A stretch of DNA of 64,000 bases from CAVPDE01 sp964580575 (GTDB lineage Bacteria; Desulfobacterota; DSM-4660; Desulfatiglandales; HGW-15). The notes under the pieces were generated by a model that was not told the DNA's origin, did not search any database, and saw nothing but the letters and a program-made list of their open reading frames with translations. The stretch is taken from positions 6,340-70,339 of the forward strand of contig CAZOLJ010000013.1 of the NCBI GenBank assembly GCA_964580575.1. The letters are read 5' to 3'. Numbering within the stretch: the stretch's first letter is position 1; each line of letters begins with the position of its first letter. Positions 52,378-60,999 of the stretch are shown here, piece by piece. The translations under genes were made by a program, and so were the position numbers.

Positions 52378-53289
52378 ATGATGAATCAGAGGACTGAGAA
52401 AAAGCAGAGGCTCCCCAAACCTCCCTGGCTCAAGAGGCGGATACCGAGCGGCGCGACCTATCAGGAAATACGCGGGCTCCTCCAAAAGACTCGACTTCAC
52501 ACCGTGTGCCAGGAAGCCTGCTGTCCCAACCTGGGTGAGTGCTTCTCTCAGGGCACAGCGACGTTCCTCATTATGGGCGACCGCTGCACCCGCAACTGCC
52601 GTTTCTGCGCCGTGGCGCATGATCCCTCAGAACCTCCTGATCCGGGGGAACCTCTACGAGTCGCGGAAGCCATTGAACAAATGAAGCTCCGTTATGCCGT
52701 GGTGACCTCTGTGACACGGGATGATCTGCCGGATGGGGGCGCTTTCATTTTCGCGGAAACCATACGAAGAATCCGAGAGAAGCGCCCGGAGACCAGGGTG
52801 GAGGTCCTGGTTCCGGACTTCCGCGGGGACCCTCCGTCTCTCAAAATCGTTGTGGAGGCCAGGCCGGATGTCCTGAATCACAATGTGGAAACGGTTCCTC
52901 GTCTCTACGTCTCGGTGAGGCCCGGAGCCGTTTATCAGCGATCCATCGATCTTCTGAAGAGCGCGCGCCAGATGGACCCGTCGATACCCACCAAGTCGGG
53001 GCTCATGCTGGGCCTGGGAGAGCGGCCCGAGGAGGTGAAGCAAGTTCTGAACGATCTTCTCGAGGCGGGTTGCCGCATCCTCACCCTCGGCCAGTACCTG
53101 CAACCCTCAGCCGAACATCTGCCTGTGGAGCGTTTTGTGTCGCCTGAAGAGTTTGAGGAGTGGCGCAAGAAAGCCCTTGCCATGGGTTTCCGGGAAGTCG
53201 CGAGCGGCCCTTTTGTGCGCAGTTCTTATCACGCGCACGAGGCCTATCAGGCTTTCTTCAAGACACAGGGCCCAACTGCTGTCCGCTGA
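52378..53289 (+). CDS. lipA: lipoyl synthase
   Basis: 303 residues. Auxiliary cluster motif CQEACCPNLGECF (C-x4-C-x5-C), radical SAM motif CTRNCRFC, and the C-terminal RSSYHA segment supplying the Ser ligand. It inserts sulfur into octanoyl groups to make the lipoyl cofactor that GcvH needs, which explains its place right after gcvPB. No lipB or lplA is seen in the window. Confidence 0.96.
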   Translation: MMNQRTEKKQRLPKPPWLKRRIPSGATYQEIRGLLQKTRLHTVCQEACCPNLGECFSQGTATFLIMGDRCTRNCRFCAVAHDPSEPPDPGEPLRVAEAIEQMKLRYAVVTSVTRDDLPDGGAFIFAETIRRIREKRPETRVEVLVPDFRGDPPSLKIVVEARPDVLNHNVETVPRLYVSVRPGAVYQRSIDLLKSARQMDPSIPTKSGLMLGLGERPEEVKQVLNDLLEAGCRILTLGQYLQPSAEHLPVERFVSPEEFEEWRKKALAMGFREVASGPFVRSSYHAHEAYQAFFKTQGPTAVR

Positions 53290-53302
53290 AGCCACCCGAT
53301 GA

Positions 53303-53362
53303 GGGACGGAGGCACAAAGCAGAGAAATCATTCTATCCCTTGTCCCTTTGTGCCTTCATGGC
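53303..53362. repeat. interspersed repeat, family A
   Basis: gacggaggcacaaagcagag faces ccctttgtgccttcatgg, an imperfect inverted repeat right after lipA. Confidence 0.6.
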
Positions 53363-53424
53363 GGAGAAGAAATCAAACTCAAGTCTTCGTCTCACAGGCA
53401 ATAACGTGAAAGGAGAGAGAGAGG

Positions 53425-53715
53425 ATGGGACCCAAAGAAATGCCCGAACAAGGGTACAAGATCATTGCGAAAGTCGTGAGCCAGAAAGGGACGTGCGGCT
53501 TTGGATACAAGGTCGACGACGAGATTGTCTTCAATGGAGAAACCATTCAGGGACGGATCTGCATGAGCGCCCTCTACAGCTTCCTTCCCAAGATCTATGC
53601 CATGAGGTACGGCGCCGTCTTTCCCTGGCTCAAGGGGAACAAGGATGCGGCCAGCCACGCCTGCCCTGACGCCGCCAACCCGGTCGTGTTCGAGATATGT
53701 CGAGTGAAAGAATAG
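53425..53715 (+). CDS. TIGR04076-family small protein
   Basis: 96 residues with a gaaaggagag ribosome site. It contains the family's cysteine pattern (KGTCGFGYKVDDEI, and SHACPDAANPVVFEI) and IKGRICMSAL-like centre (IQGRICMSALYSFLPKI). Members are common in anaerobes, often near redox or anaerobic respiration genes, with no known activity. Cysteines may bind a metal. Confidence 0.8.
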   Translation: MGPKEMPEQGYKIIAKVVSQKGTCGFGYKVDDEIVFNGETIQGRICMSALYSFLPKIYAMRYGAVFPWLKGNKDAASHACPDAANPVVFEICRVKE

Positions 53716-53802
53716 CCATACGTCCACGGATAGAGACAGGGTCTGACCTTTTCTTCCCTTCCGAGGCCGCCGGTGGCGGCCAAGTCTCCCGGTTTGGTGG
53801 CC

Positions 53803-53874
53803 CGGACAAGCTTTGCTTGTCCGTGATAATGCGAGACCTGTTCTGTGCTCTCACGGACAAACAAGTTTGTCCGT
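53803..53874. other. pair of gtccg hairpins
   Basis: cggacaag-ctttg-cttgtccg (53803-53823) and acggacaaac-aa-gtttgtccgt (53853-53874) are two strong stems sharing the cggacaa core, 29 bases apart, between convergent genes. They may serve as a bidirectional terminator or be a small repeat. Confidence 0.5.
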
Positions 53875-53913
53875 GCCACCCGTCCTTTAGTAAAGGGGGG
53901 ATGGGGGGATTTT

Positions 53914-55395
53914 TTAGAAGGCGTTTTCCAGTTTAGGCCTCAACTGCTTCAGGCGCCGCATATCGATCACCACGGTGAAGGTCCGGCCCGCAGGCAAGGA
54001 CCGGCCGCAAATGACGGTGAAGCGCTTGGACAGATCCGGAACCCGGCCGTTCAAAAGCAGTTTGAGCATTTCCTTGGGCGCCCAGTCCGAGTCTGTAGAG
54101 AGGGTTCCGAACTCGTCCGAGTATCGCTGGGGTGCGCAGGCGTCTTCGATCGTGGGCCTGATGATGAAAACGGTGGCTCTGTCGAGGATCTCCAGCTTCT
54201 TGGCTCCCTCCTCCACCAGGGCCAATTCCTCCTGCTGCGGGAGAGCGAACAGGGTGTACGCCTGAACTCGGGCCAGCGGAAGTCCCACTAAAAATATTAA
54301 GCCTAACACGGCAGGCAGCAGCCATTCCCGACGTTTAGGAAGATACGAAGCAAGGGTCTGCAACCCCAGAACGAAGAAGACCAGCAGGACTCCGGTCAGC
54401 GCATAGATCGTCCTGTAAGTTGACCACCGCTGCATGGAGACAAGATTTGCAGTGAACGCGGCCATGAGAAGGGCGGACAAGGTCACTGCCCAAAACAGTC
54501 CCTCGCGCCACCCTCCGCTCCTCCACCTGCCCCATCCGCCGACCAGGATGATCCCCCCTGTGATCACCGCCGTCATAATGAAGGCAATGGCCATGCCTTT
54601 TTCCGCGTCGTTGAGGACAATGAGGGCAAGGGCGTTGCGCAACGGCCCTGCAATGAACCAGTGCAGCTTGGCCATGGGTTCGGTCTCCAGCACCACCAGG
54701 CTCGACTGTTTGAAAACATCCGCGGCGTACAAGAGCTGCATGATCCCGTAGGAGGCGGCAAGGGCGACCCCCATGGTGAGGAAGTGTTTGATGAGGCAGC
54801 GGGTCCGCCATTGCAAGGTTTGGTCCTGATACGCCACGAGCCCTGCTGCAACAAGGACAAAGTAGAAGAACACGTGAGGCTGATAAATCAGGATGCCCGT
54901 GACCAGGAGGGCCACGGCTGCAGCGGTGCGAAGAGCCCCGCCTTTTTGACCGACAAGGAAGGCGGCAAAACTGCAAAGGCCTCCCACCAGATGGGGCCAG
55001 CAAATGGCCCATGAGACCATCACCTGGGCAGCCGGCAGCACAGACATCAAGGCTCCCAGCAGTGCGCTGGTCCAGGTCGGCCAGTTGAGTTTGAGCAGGG
55101 CCAAGAAGAGCATGGCCGAAACGGCTCCGACGCACAACGCCGAGGCCACGCGGCCCTTCCACAGATCGTCGATCCCATCCACCCTTTCGAAGAACACCTC
55201 GAGCATCACGCCGTAGAGAGGCCGGGCAAAAGTTCCGACGTGCCGGATTACCTTCCCCGGCTCTTCATGAACTTCTCTCAGGATGGCGTAATCGTCACGG
55301 AACCCAAAGCGGGCGAAGAGCGTGTTTGAATAGATGATCAGGGGAAGCAGAAGAAGAGCAGCGGCCACCAGCCAGCGGGTTCGTCCGCTCCACAT
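53914..55395 (-). CDS. polytopic membrane protein of unknown function
   Basis: About 493 residues from the ATG at 55395 (a TTG lies 24 bases upstream; neither has a clear ribosome site). About ten hydrophobic helices (e.g. WLVAAALLLLPLIIYSN, VALLVTGILIYQPHVFFYFV), then a C-terminal soluble part of about 120 residues. The pattern recalls lipid-linked sugar transferases of the GtrII/ArnT style (FRDDYAILREVHEEPGKV after the first helix has the FxDDY-like acidic pair). A glycosyltransferase role is suggested but not proven. The interval 55396-55665 has no gene. Confidence 0.7.
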   Translation of the reverse strand: MWSGRTRWLVAAALLLLPLIIYSNTLFARFGFRDDYAILREVHEEPGKVIRHVGTFARPLYGVMLEVFFERVDGIDDLWKGRVASALCVGAVSAMLFLALLKLNWPTWTSALLGALMSVLPAAQVMVSWAICWPHLVGGLCSFAAFLVGQKGGALRTAAAVALLVTGILIYQPHVFFYFVLVAAGLVAYQDQTLQWRTRCLIKHFLTMGVALAASYGIMQLLYAADVFKQSSLVVLETEPMAKLHWFIAGPLRNALALIVLNDAEKGMAIAFIMTAVITGGIILVGGWGRWRSGGWREGLFWAVTLSALLMAAFTANLVSMQRWSTYRTIYALTGVLLVFFVLGLQTLASYLPKRREWLLPAVLGLIFLVGLPLARVQAYTLFALPQQEELALVEEGAKKLEILDRATVFIIRPTIEDACAPQRYSDEFGTLSTDSDWAPKEMLKLLLNGRVPDLSKRFTVICGRSLPAGRTFTVVIDMRRLKQLRPKLENAF

Positions 55396-55665
55396 CACGT
55401 GATTTGAAAAAGTGGTCAAACCGGATACTCGGACTTAAAGATTTGAGAAAGATAGAGGAAATAGGGAGAGTTGTCAAGCGGAGGTCAGGAGATACCGTGT
55501 TTTCACTTTTTTGTCGTGCACTCCCAAGGGACTTCAATAAATGGTGGGAATTCAGTCCGGTGAGGCACTGCGGAAATGACGCGTGCTATAGAGTGGATCG
55601 GTAAATGCCCTGACCATAGAGGCTCTTCAGGCATTCGGGCCAAGGCCAGGATCTATTGCCGCGGA

Positions 55666-55872
55666 TCAGGTCTGCCGGGTTCTTTTCCGGTTATCTTCTG
55701 ACCGATATTTCGTCCGGATATGGGCTTTCAATTTCTTTCGAATCATGAGGTATCCAACAACCACAAAGACCAAGCCTGCAATGAAAACCGCGTGGTTCTT
55801 GTTCGCCATCCCATAGCAAACTCCCACCACTCCGAGAAGGCAAACACTCAGGATGAAGGCTTTTTGTTTCAT
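55666..55872 (-). CDS. small two-helix membrane protein
   Basis: 68 residues from the ATG at 55872 with agcaggtgagc upstream; the longer frame to 56001 has no ribosome site. Two hydrophobic helices (FILSVCLLGVVGVCYGM; AVFIAGLVFVVVGYLMI) and a basic tail. Unknown role. Confidence 0.55.
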   Translation of the reverse strand: MKQKAFILSVCLLGVVGVCYGMANKNHAVFIAGLVFVVVGYLMIRKKLKAHIRTKYRSEDNRKRTRQT

Positions 55873-56284
55873 GCTCACCTGCTCTTGAGACCGCCTCGAC
55901 CCTAAATTGGAGTATTCCTTCAGCGAATCGAGGCGTTGATTCCACGAAGCAATCAAGAGGAATTTGACCTTACACAAACCCCCTTCATCCGTCAATCTCA
56001 CTTGGAAGCCTCAGGTTTGACTTGACCTTATGGCTTCGGAAACCTAAATAGTAACCATCTGGAAATCAAGGATATCCGGATGAAGCGATCAGCGGTCGGC
56101 TTTCTGCTGCTCACCCTCTGTCTTCTTGGCTTTTGCTGACAGCTGAAAGCTCCGTGCCGATAGCGCGATTGTGGACATGCTGTTCCTACACCTGTCAACA
56201 AGACCCTTTACCGAATTCTGAGAATCACGGAACAGGTTCTCCAATGCGTCTGTCTCTCATGCTCGCCTACGGAGGAAAGAGTCA
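55873..56284. other. gene-free interval
   Basis: No ORF, RNA gene or clear terminator seen between the small membrane protein and the thioesterase. A ggagg element near 56272 belongs to the thioesterase start. Confidence 0.5.
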
Positions 56285-56686
56285 ATGGATGAGATCCGAA
56301 TAGGGTTGAGGGGTTCAAAAGAAATCGTGGTGACCGAAAAGGATCTGGCCAGTGTAACCGGCAACATAGGCGCTGAAGTGCTCTCCACCCACTGTGTCGT
56401 TCTTCTCATGGAACTGGCTTCACGTTCAGCCATCGATGGCCTTCTGCCGGAGGGCACGATGACGGTGGGTACTCAGATCAACATCCGCCATTTCGGAGCA
56501 GTGCCCTTGGGAGCCAGAGCCAGAGCCGAGTCCATCCTTACAGAAATCAGTGGCCGAAGACTTCTTTTCGACGTGACGGCCTATGACGACTTTGAAAAAA
56601 TCGCGGAAGGACGCAATGAGCAACTCATTGTATCTGTGGCCGGCTTTCTAAGAAAGGTTAGGTGGAAGAAGGGGGTAAGGGAGTAA
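56285..56686 (+). CDS. hotdog-fold thioesterase, FlK-like
   Basis: 133 residues. Conserved positions of the fluoroacetyl-CoA thioesterase-like family: LSTHCVVLLMELAS (Thr, Glu) and INIRHFGAVPLGARARAES (His). It hydrolyses a small acyl-CoA. The 3' end overlaps the convergent MOSC gene by 29 bases. Confidence 0.85.
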   Translation: MDEIRIGLRGSKEIVVTEKDLASVTGNIGAEVLSTHCVVLLMELASRSAIDGLLPEGTMTVGTQINIRHFGAVPLGARARAESILTEISGRRLLFDVTAYDDFEKIAEGRNEQLIVSVAGFLRKVRWKKGVRE

Positions 56687-57101
56687 TCGGGTCTCCGCAG
56701 CGGATCGTCCCTCCTTCAAGCACACGGGCAAAAACGCCCTCTCGAGGCATAATGCAATCCCCTGCCTGATAATAAATGGCGCATTTCTTAACACACTCTT
56801 TCCCGATCTTCGTGATTTCAACGACTGCCTTGTCGCCGAGGCGGAAGCGACTGCCCAGCGGGGCGGTCTTCCAGTCAATCCCTTTGGTGGCTATGTTCTC
56901 GGCAAAATCCCCAAAAGTGACATTCAACCCCCGCGCCTTGCATTCCTCTATTCTTTCTGCGGCAAGAAAACTGACCTGCCTTTCCCAGGTCCCGGCGTGG
57001 GCGTCACCGATGACTCCGTGATTGACGCATAATTCCGCTGATTCGACCTGGGTCTTCCGGGTTCCCTTCTTGTTGCTTATGGCAATGGACAAGATTTTCA
57101 T
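56658..57101 (-). CDS. MOSC-domain protein
   Basis: 147 residues from the ATG at 57101 with ggggaa upstream. MOSC marks: GVIGDAHAG near the start, then GDFAENIATKGIDW, and conserved Cys in KECVKKCAIYYQAGDC. MOSC domains handle sulfur transfer from molybdenum-cofactor-type persulfides. It could serve the molybdoenzyme but is placed next to the Fe-S genes. Confidence 0.87.
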   Translation of the reverse strand: MKILSIAISNKKGTRKTQVESAELCVNHGVIGDAHAGTWERQVSFLAAERIEECKARGLNVTFGDFAENIATKGIDWKTAPLGSRFRLGDKAVVEITKIGKECVKKCAIYYQAGDCIMPREGVFARVLEGGTIRCGDPITPLPPSST

Positions 57102-57149
57102 CAATTCCCCGCATGCTATTTCATTGACTCTTGAGTTGATTCACCGAGT

Positions 57150-57557
57150 CTATTCTTTATTCTTGATCAGGTCCGACAGAGTGACACGGCTCAACTTCCC
57201 GAACATAGCCTCCCCTGTCTGGACCCACAGGTTTCGTGTCAAGCAGGAAGATGCTCGTTCGCAGACCTCTGGATTTGCAGCACATTGAGCGATGCTCTCT
57301 CCACCCTCAAGAAGAGCGACGATTTCACCGACGGTTATCTCTTCCGGAGCTCTGGCCAGCCTGTATCCTCCCCAGGCCCCTCGCACGCTGATAAGATATT
57401 TGGCTCTCTTGAGGGGAATGATGATTTGCTCCAAGTATTTCAGGGAGATCTCTTGTCTCCTGGACACATCTTTAAGCTGAACGAACTGGTTCACACCGTG
57501 CTCCGCCAGGTCAAGCATCAACCTCGTTCCGTAACGGCTTTTTGTAGAAAGCTTCAC
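57150..57557 (-). CDS. Rrf2/IscR-family regulator
   Basis: 135 residues from a GTG at 57557 with ggagg 9 bases before. Winged HTH: STKSRYGTRLMLDLAEHG and ISLKYLEQIIIPLKRAKYL. Three cysteines in QCAANPEVCERASSC match the cluster loop of IscR. It is divergent from the IscU/IscS genes, so it probably senses Fe-S status and controls them. A TTGACA with a weak TAAGTT lies upstream on the minus strand (57623-57650). The rest of 57558-57789 holds no gene. Confidence 0.88.
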   Translation of the reverse strand: MKLSTKSRYGTRLMLDLAEHGVNQFVQLKDVSRRQEISLKYLEQIIIPLKRAKYLISVRGAWGGYRLARAPEEITVGEIVALLEGGESIAQCAANPEVCERASSCLTRNLWVQTGEAMFGKLSRVTLSDLIKNKE

Positions 57558-57789
57558 CGACCTTGACCTCCAGGACCAATCCGGTCACGACAAGAGCGTT
57601 CAATTTCCTATCAAATGAATACAACTTAAAAGGATCCGCCCAATTGTCAAGTCCCGGGCCCGAGGACTTTTTTCGAACGGACGGAGAGATTTCGACGCAT
57701 TAGAGCCTTCACTTTTTCTTATTCCTATCTCTTTACTAGGAGCGATTCATGATTACGTTCTATGCAATTTTGAAGAGGAGGTGTCTTCA

Positions 57790-58302
57790 ATGTATTCCAA
57801 GACCGTTATGGATCATTTCCGGAGCCCCAGGAATGTGGGAGTTATTGAGAACGCGGATGGTAAAGGGGAGGTTGGAAACCCTCTTTGCGGCGATATGATG
57901 ACGATCTATCTTAAGATCAATGAGGATCGCATCGACGATATCAAATTTCAGACCTTCGGGTGCGGAGCGGCCATTGCCGTATCCAGCATGCTCACCGAGA
58001 TGGCCAAAGGAAAGAGTCTGGATGAAGCGAAGAAGATCTCAAACAAAGACGTGGCCGAAGCCCTTGAAGGGCTTCCAAAAAACAAGCTCCACTGCTCCAA
58101 TCTTGGCGCCGATGCGCTTCATCTCGCGATAAAAGACTACGAAGCCAGGAAATCAGGGAAGCCCGCGGAAGAACCCGTTCGCAAGGAATTGCACATGCAC
58201 AAGCACGGGGAGGCGTGCTATTGCCCGTATTGTGACACACAACTTTCCGAAGGCGAGAACACCTGTCCCAAATGCCAACTCAACGTCATTCAAAAGCACT
58301 GA
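57790..58302 (+). CDS. IscU/NifU-type Fe-S scaffold with C-terminal zinc ribbon
   Basis: 170 residues from the ATG at 57790, with gaggaggtg upstream (a GTG nine bases earlier is in the same frame). Scaffold Cys: C33 in NPLCGD, C58 in FGCGAA, C102 in HCSNLG, with the stabilising Asp35. After residue 130 a linker with His runs leads to a zinc-ribbon-like CPYC...CPKC pair (145-162), which ordinary IscU lacks. It assembles [2Fe-2S] clusters with its IscS partner, encoded 27 bases downstream. Confidence 0.92.
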   Translation: MYSKTVMDHFRSPRNVGVIENADGKGEVGNPLCGDMMTIYLKINEDRIDDIKFQTFGCGAAIAVSSMLTEMAKGKSLDEAKKISNKDVAEALEGLPKNKLHCSNLGADALHLAIKDYEARKSGKPAEEPVRKELHMHKHGEACYCPYCDTQLSEGENTCPKCQLNVIQKH

Positions 58303-58329
58303 TGGACTTCGGAACGGAGGGAAATCCCC

Positions 58330-59505
58330 ATGAACATTGTTAACTTCGATCATCTTTCAGCAAATCCTCTCCTGCCCGAAGTTCAGGAGGCCATGATCCA
58401 TGCCATCAGGGCAAACTTCGGCAACCCTTCCAGTCAGCACAAGTTGGGAGACAAGGCTTCGGAGGCCCTTGAAAAAGCCAGGGAGTCTGTGGGACGGCTG
58501 ATCAACGCCGGAAGCCCCAAAGAGGTCGTGTTTACTTCAGGGGGCACGGAATCGGTGAACCTCGGTGTCAAAGGCGTGGCTTGGGCCAAAGCGGAAAAAG
58601 GGAAGCACATTGTCACGTCGAACGTCGAGCACAACGCCGTCCTCAGGAGTCTCAGACGGCTCAAGATGATGGATTACAAGGTGTCCTCCGTGCCCGTTGA
58701 TTCCCATGGTCGAGTCAATCCCGGGGACGTCGCCAAAGCGATTAAGGAGGACACGGTCCTCGTTACCATCATGCACAGCAACAACGAGATCGGCACCCTT
58801 CAGCCCATCGAGGAGATTGCCGGGATCACTCGGGAGAAAAACATCGTCTTTCATGTGGATGCAGTGGATTCCGTTGGTGTAGTTCCTGTGGATGTGCAAA
58901 AACTTGAAGTCGATCTTTTGAGCTTTGCTTCCAATTCCTTTTACGGTCCCACAGGAGTGGGGGGATTGTATGTCCGGCGGGGGACTCACCTCTGGCCGCT
59001 TCTTGACGGCGGGGTACAGGAGAACAACCGGAGAGCAGGCACCGAGAACCTCATCGGGATTATCGGCATGGGCGTGGCTGCCGAACTTGCAGCCAGGGAC
59101 ATGACTTCCAGAATCGCCGCCATGAGAAAGCTCAAGGACAGGCTTTTGAGGGAACTCCCCAGCACGATAGACGAATACCTTGTGAACGGCCACCCGGAGC
59201 TCAGCCTTCCCCATCTCGTCTCCGTGTCGATCAAGTACATCGAGGGGGAAAGCCTGGTACTCATGCTCGACGACGATAACATCGCCGTTTCCACGAGGTC
59301 TGCGTGTGCTGCCGGGGCGCTTCAGGCTTCTCACGTTCTTCTGTCCATCGGCCGCGACTTTGCCGACGCTCAGGGGACGCTGGTGATCACTTTCGGGCTG
59401 GACAACTCGGACGAGGACGTAAGTCGATTCCTGAAGGCTTTGAAGGAGGCTGTGAAGACCCTGAGGGAGATCTCCCCTCTTTACGCCAAGGCGGCTCAAG
59501 CCTGA
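58330..59505 (+). CDS. IscS/NifS-like protein lacking the PLP lysine
   Basis: 391 residues. Class V aminotransferase fold: TSGGTESVNLGVKG, SNVEHNAVL (His101), FHVDAVDSVG (D177; the usual Gln is D180), and the catalytic Cys326 in STRSACAAGALQ. Where desulfurases have S-x-HK-x-YGPKG, this gene reads ASNSFYGPTG: the HK pair is N202-S203. Archaeoglobus fulgidus IscS has the same deviation (Asp instead of Lys) and acts as a cluster-assembly partner without normal desulfurase activity. The wording of neighbouring segments (FDHLSANPLLPEV, YIEGESLVLMLD, NSDEDVSRFL) also resembles that protein. So this is probably a sulfide-adapted IscS. Confidence 0.9.
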   Translation: MNIVNFDHLSANPLLPEVQEAMIHAIRANFGNPSSQHKLGDKASEALEKARESVGRLINAGSPKEVVFTSGGTESVNLGVKGVAWAKAEKGKHIVTSNVEHNAVLRSLRRLKMMDYKVSSVPVDSHGRVNPGDVAKAIKEDTVLVTIMHSNNEIGTLQPIEEIAGITREKNIVFHVDAVDSVGVVPVDVQKLEVDLLSFASNSFYGPTGVGGLYVRRGTHLWPLLDGGVQENNRRAGTENLIGIIGMGVAAELAARDMTSRIAAMRKLKDRLLRELPSTIDEYLVNGHPELSLPHLVSVSIKYIEGESLVLMLDDDNIAVSTRSACAAGALQASHVLLSIGRDFADAQGTLVITFGLDNSDEDVSRFLKALKEAVKTLREISPLYAKAAQA

Positions 59506-59525
59506 TTCGGTCCTCTCCGAACGTG

Positions 59526-59861
59526 CTATGGGGAAAGGAGTTCGTTGAGTTTGCTCTGCAGACTGGCAACGGACATGGTCCCCCTAGAGATGTGTTCAGG
59601 TCGCCCGTCTTTGAAAAAGATGATCGTGGGGACGCTTCGGATTTCAAACCGTTCTGCAGTTTTCGGGTTCTCATCGACGTCGAGTTTATAGACGATGACT
59701 TTCCCTGCGTTTGAGGCTGCAAAAGATTCCAACGCAGGGGCCATTTGGATGCAGGGACCGCACCAGGGTGCCCAAAAATCGACTACGCTGATCCCGCGGT
59801 GGTTCAGGATTTCTCGTTCAAACTGGTCATCCGTGAGGCTCGTGGGTTTTGCACCCGTCAT
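59526..59861 (-). CDS. thioredoxin
   Basis: 111 residues from the ATG at 59861 with aaggag upstream. Active site WCGPC in VDFWAPWCGPCIQMAPAL and the cis-Pro segment IRSVPTIIFFKDG. It faces the IscS-like gene and may help reduce persulfides or cysteines of that system. Confidence 0.94.
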   Translation of the reverse strand: MTGAKPTSLTDDQFEREILNHRGISVVDFWAPWCGPCIQMAPALESFAASNAGKVIVYKLDVDENPKTAERFEIRSVPTIIFFKDGRPEHISRGTMSVASLQSKLNELLSP

Positions 59862-60035
59862 GGTGAACTCCTTTGCAGCCCTTCTTTTGCCGGGAGGCAA
59901 TGCCGTTGTGCTTTACCTTCAGCAGAAAGCGCCTCTGCAAGCGGTGGGGCCGTTTGTGAATCATACTGGATATGAAGGTCCTGTGCAACCTTTTCAAGCC
60001 GCGATGGAATAGATGAACAAAGGAGGGAAATCCTC

Positions 60036-60311
60036 ATGTCTCGTTACAAGAAACCTTTTCCGGTTCTGGTTTTTGTTGTCTGCCTGTCCGTGCTGATCCT
60101 GCCCGGTGTTTCCGCAGCCAAGGAGCAGACCAAGTGCCCGGTGATGGGAGGTCTGATCAATAAGAACCTCTTCATCGACTACCAGGGGAGTCGTGTCTAT
60201 TTCTGCTGCCCCCCCTGTCTCAAGCAGTTCAAGAATAACCCTGACCTGTACGTTAAGAAAATGAAGGAACAAGGAATCACCCTCGCGAAAAGTCCTGACT
60301 CGGGAAGTTAG
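60036..60311 (+). CDS. exported YHS-like metal-binding protein
   Basis: 91 residues. Signal peptide FPVLVFVVCLSVLILPGVSA, then a short YHS-type domain: KCPVMGGLINKNLFIDYQGS and VYFCCPPCLKQFKNNPD. Periplasmic metal binding or trafficking is likely. Confidence 0.85.
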   Translation: MSRYKKPFPVLVFVVCLSVLILPGVSAAKEQTKCPVMGGLINKNLFIDYQGSRVYFCCPPCLKQFKNNPDLYVKKMKEQGITLAKSPDSGS

Positions 60312-60348
60312 TGCTGTGCCTACGCAGTTGCGAGCCATGCCTATTTCC

Positions 60349-60444
60349 CCCTCCCCTAGCCCCTCCCACCAAGGGAGGGGAATACCGGCCGATGAGAGAT
60401 AAATGCCTCCCCCTCGACGGGGGAGGCAAGGTGGGGGTGGGGTG
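60349..60444. repeat. GC-rich palindromic intergenic repeat
   Basis: ctcccctagcccctcccacc with facing gggagg runs, then ccccctcgacgggggaggca. Two facing C/G-run hairpins, seen in many bacterial genomes as a mobile-like intergenic repeat. Confidence 0.6.
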
Positions 60445-60460
60445 AGTCTGCATCGCTTCC

Positions 60461-60999
60461 TTGACAGATTGTCCGTCCTTCTCTATCCTGTTGCCGGATA
60501 TTGCTATTCTCACCGGAGCTTCTGATGCCTTGCTCTACGCCACGCACAAGAGGGCTGAACAAGCCCTTCAGAAGGTTCGAGATGAACTGGAGATAAGAGT
60601 CAAGAAGGGAACAAAAACCTGGAGCTCGCCTACACCCACATGCGGGAAGCAAAAGATCGTCTCAGTTCTCAGCTCTATGAAGCTGACATCGCGGTTTTAA
60701 CCGACGAAAAAGGGCTGATCCTGGCAATGACCGAGAGGGCTTTGGAAACCTTTGGGCGAACTCGATTCGACCTCTTTGGAAAGAACATTGCCGAGCTTTT
60801 CACCGACGACGCCAACGCCTCCATCGTGCAGGACATTCAAAACGCCCGTGTGGGTGTTTTCGAGCAAAGCCTTGTCCATTTCAAGAAACACCGATCTTCG
60901 ACCGAACAACTTCAGGTCCGGTTTTTCCCCATAAGTTCGAAGACCGGAAAGAGGCTTCTTGCCCTCATGGGGTACCCGGAAAAAGAGGTCCCGCAGTGA
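60461..60999 (+). pseudogene. broken PAS-domain sensor fragment
   Basis: One frame gives the linker KRAEQALQKVRDELEIRVKK. The next frame continues NLELAYTHMREAKDRLSSQL and a PAS domain (IAVLTDEKGLILAMTERALE; FGKNIAELFTDDANASIVQD). One missing A in the acaaaaacc run near 60610 would restore one protein. No kinase domain follows, and the start (TTG) is uncertain. So this is a decayed or misassembled sensor, or an isolated PAS protein from 60640. Confidence 0.6.

Noticed and set aside
50902..52620. 572-codon minus-strand open frame
   Set aside because: It lies wholly opposite gcvPB and lipA, has no family features, and its openness is a by-product of codon bias.
53803..53874. two similar hairpins as a CRISPR array
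   Set aside because: Only two units, self-complementary and unequal, with no spacers or cas genes.
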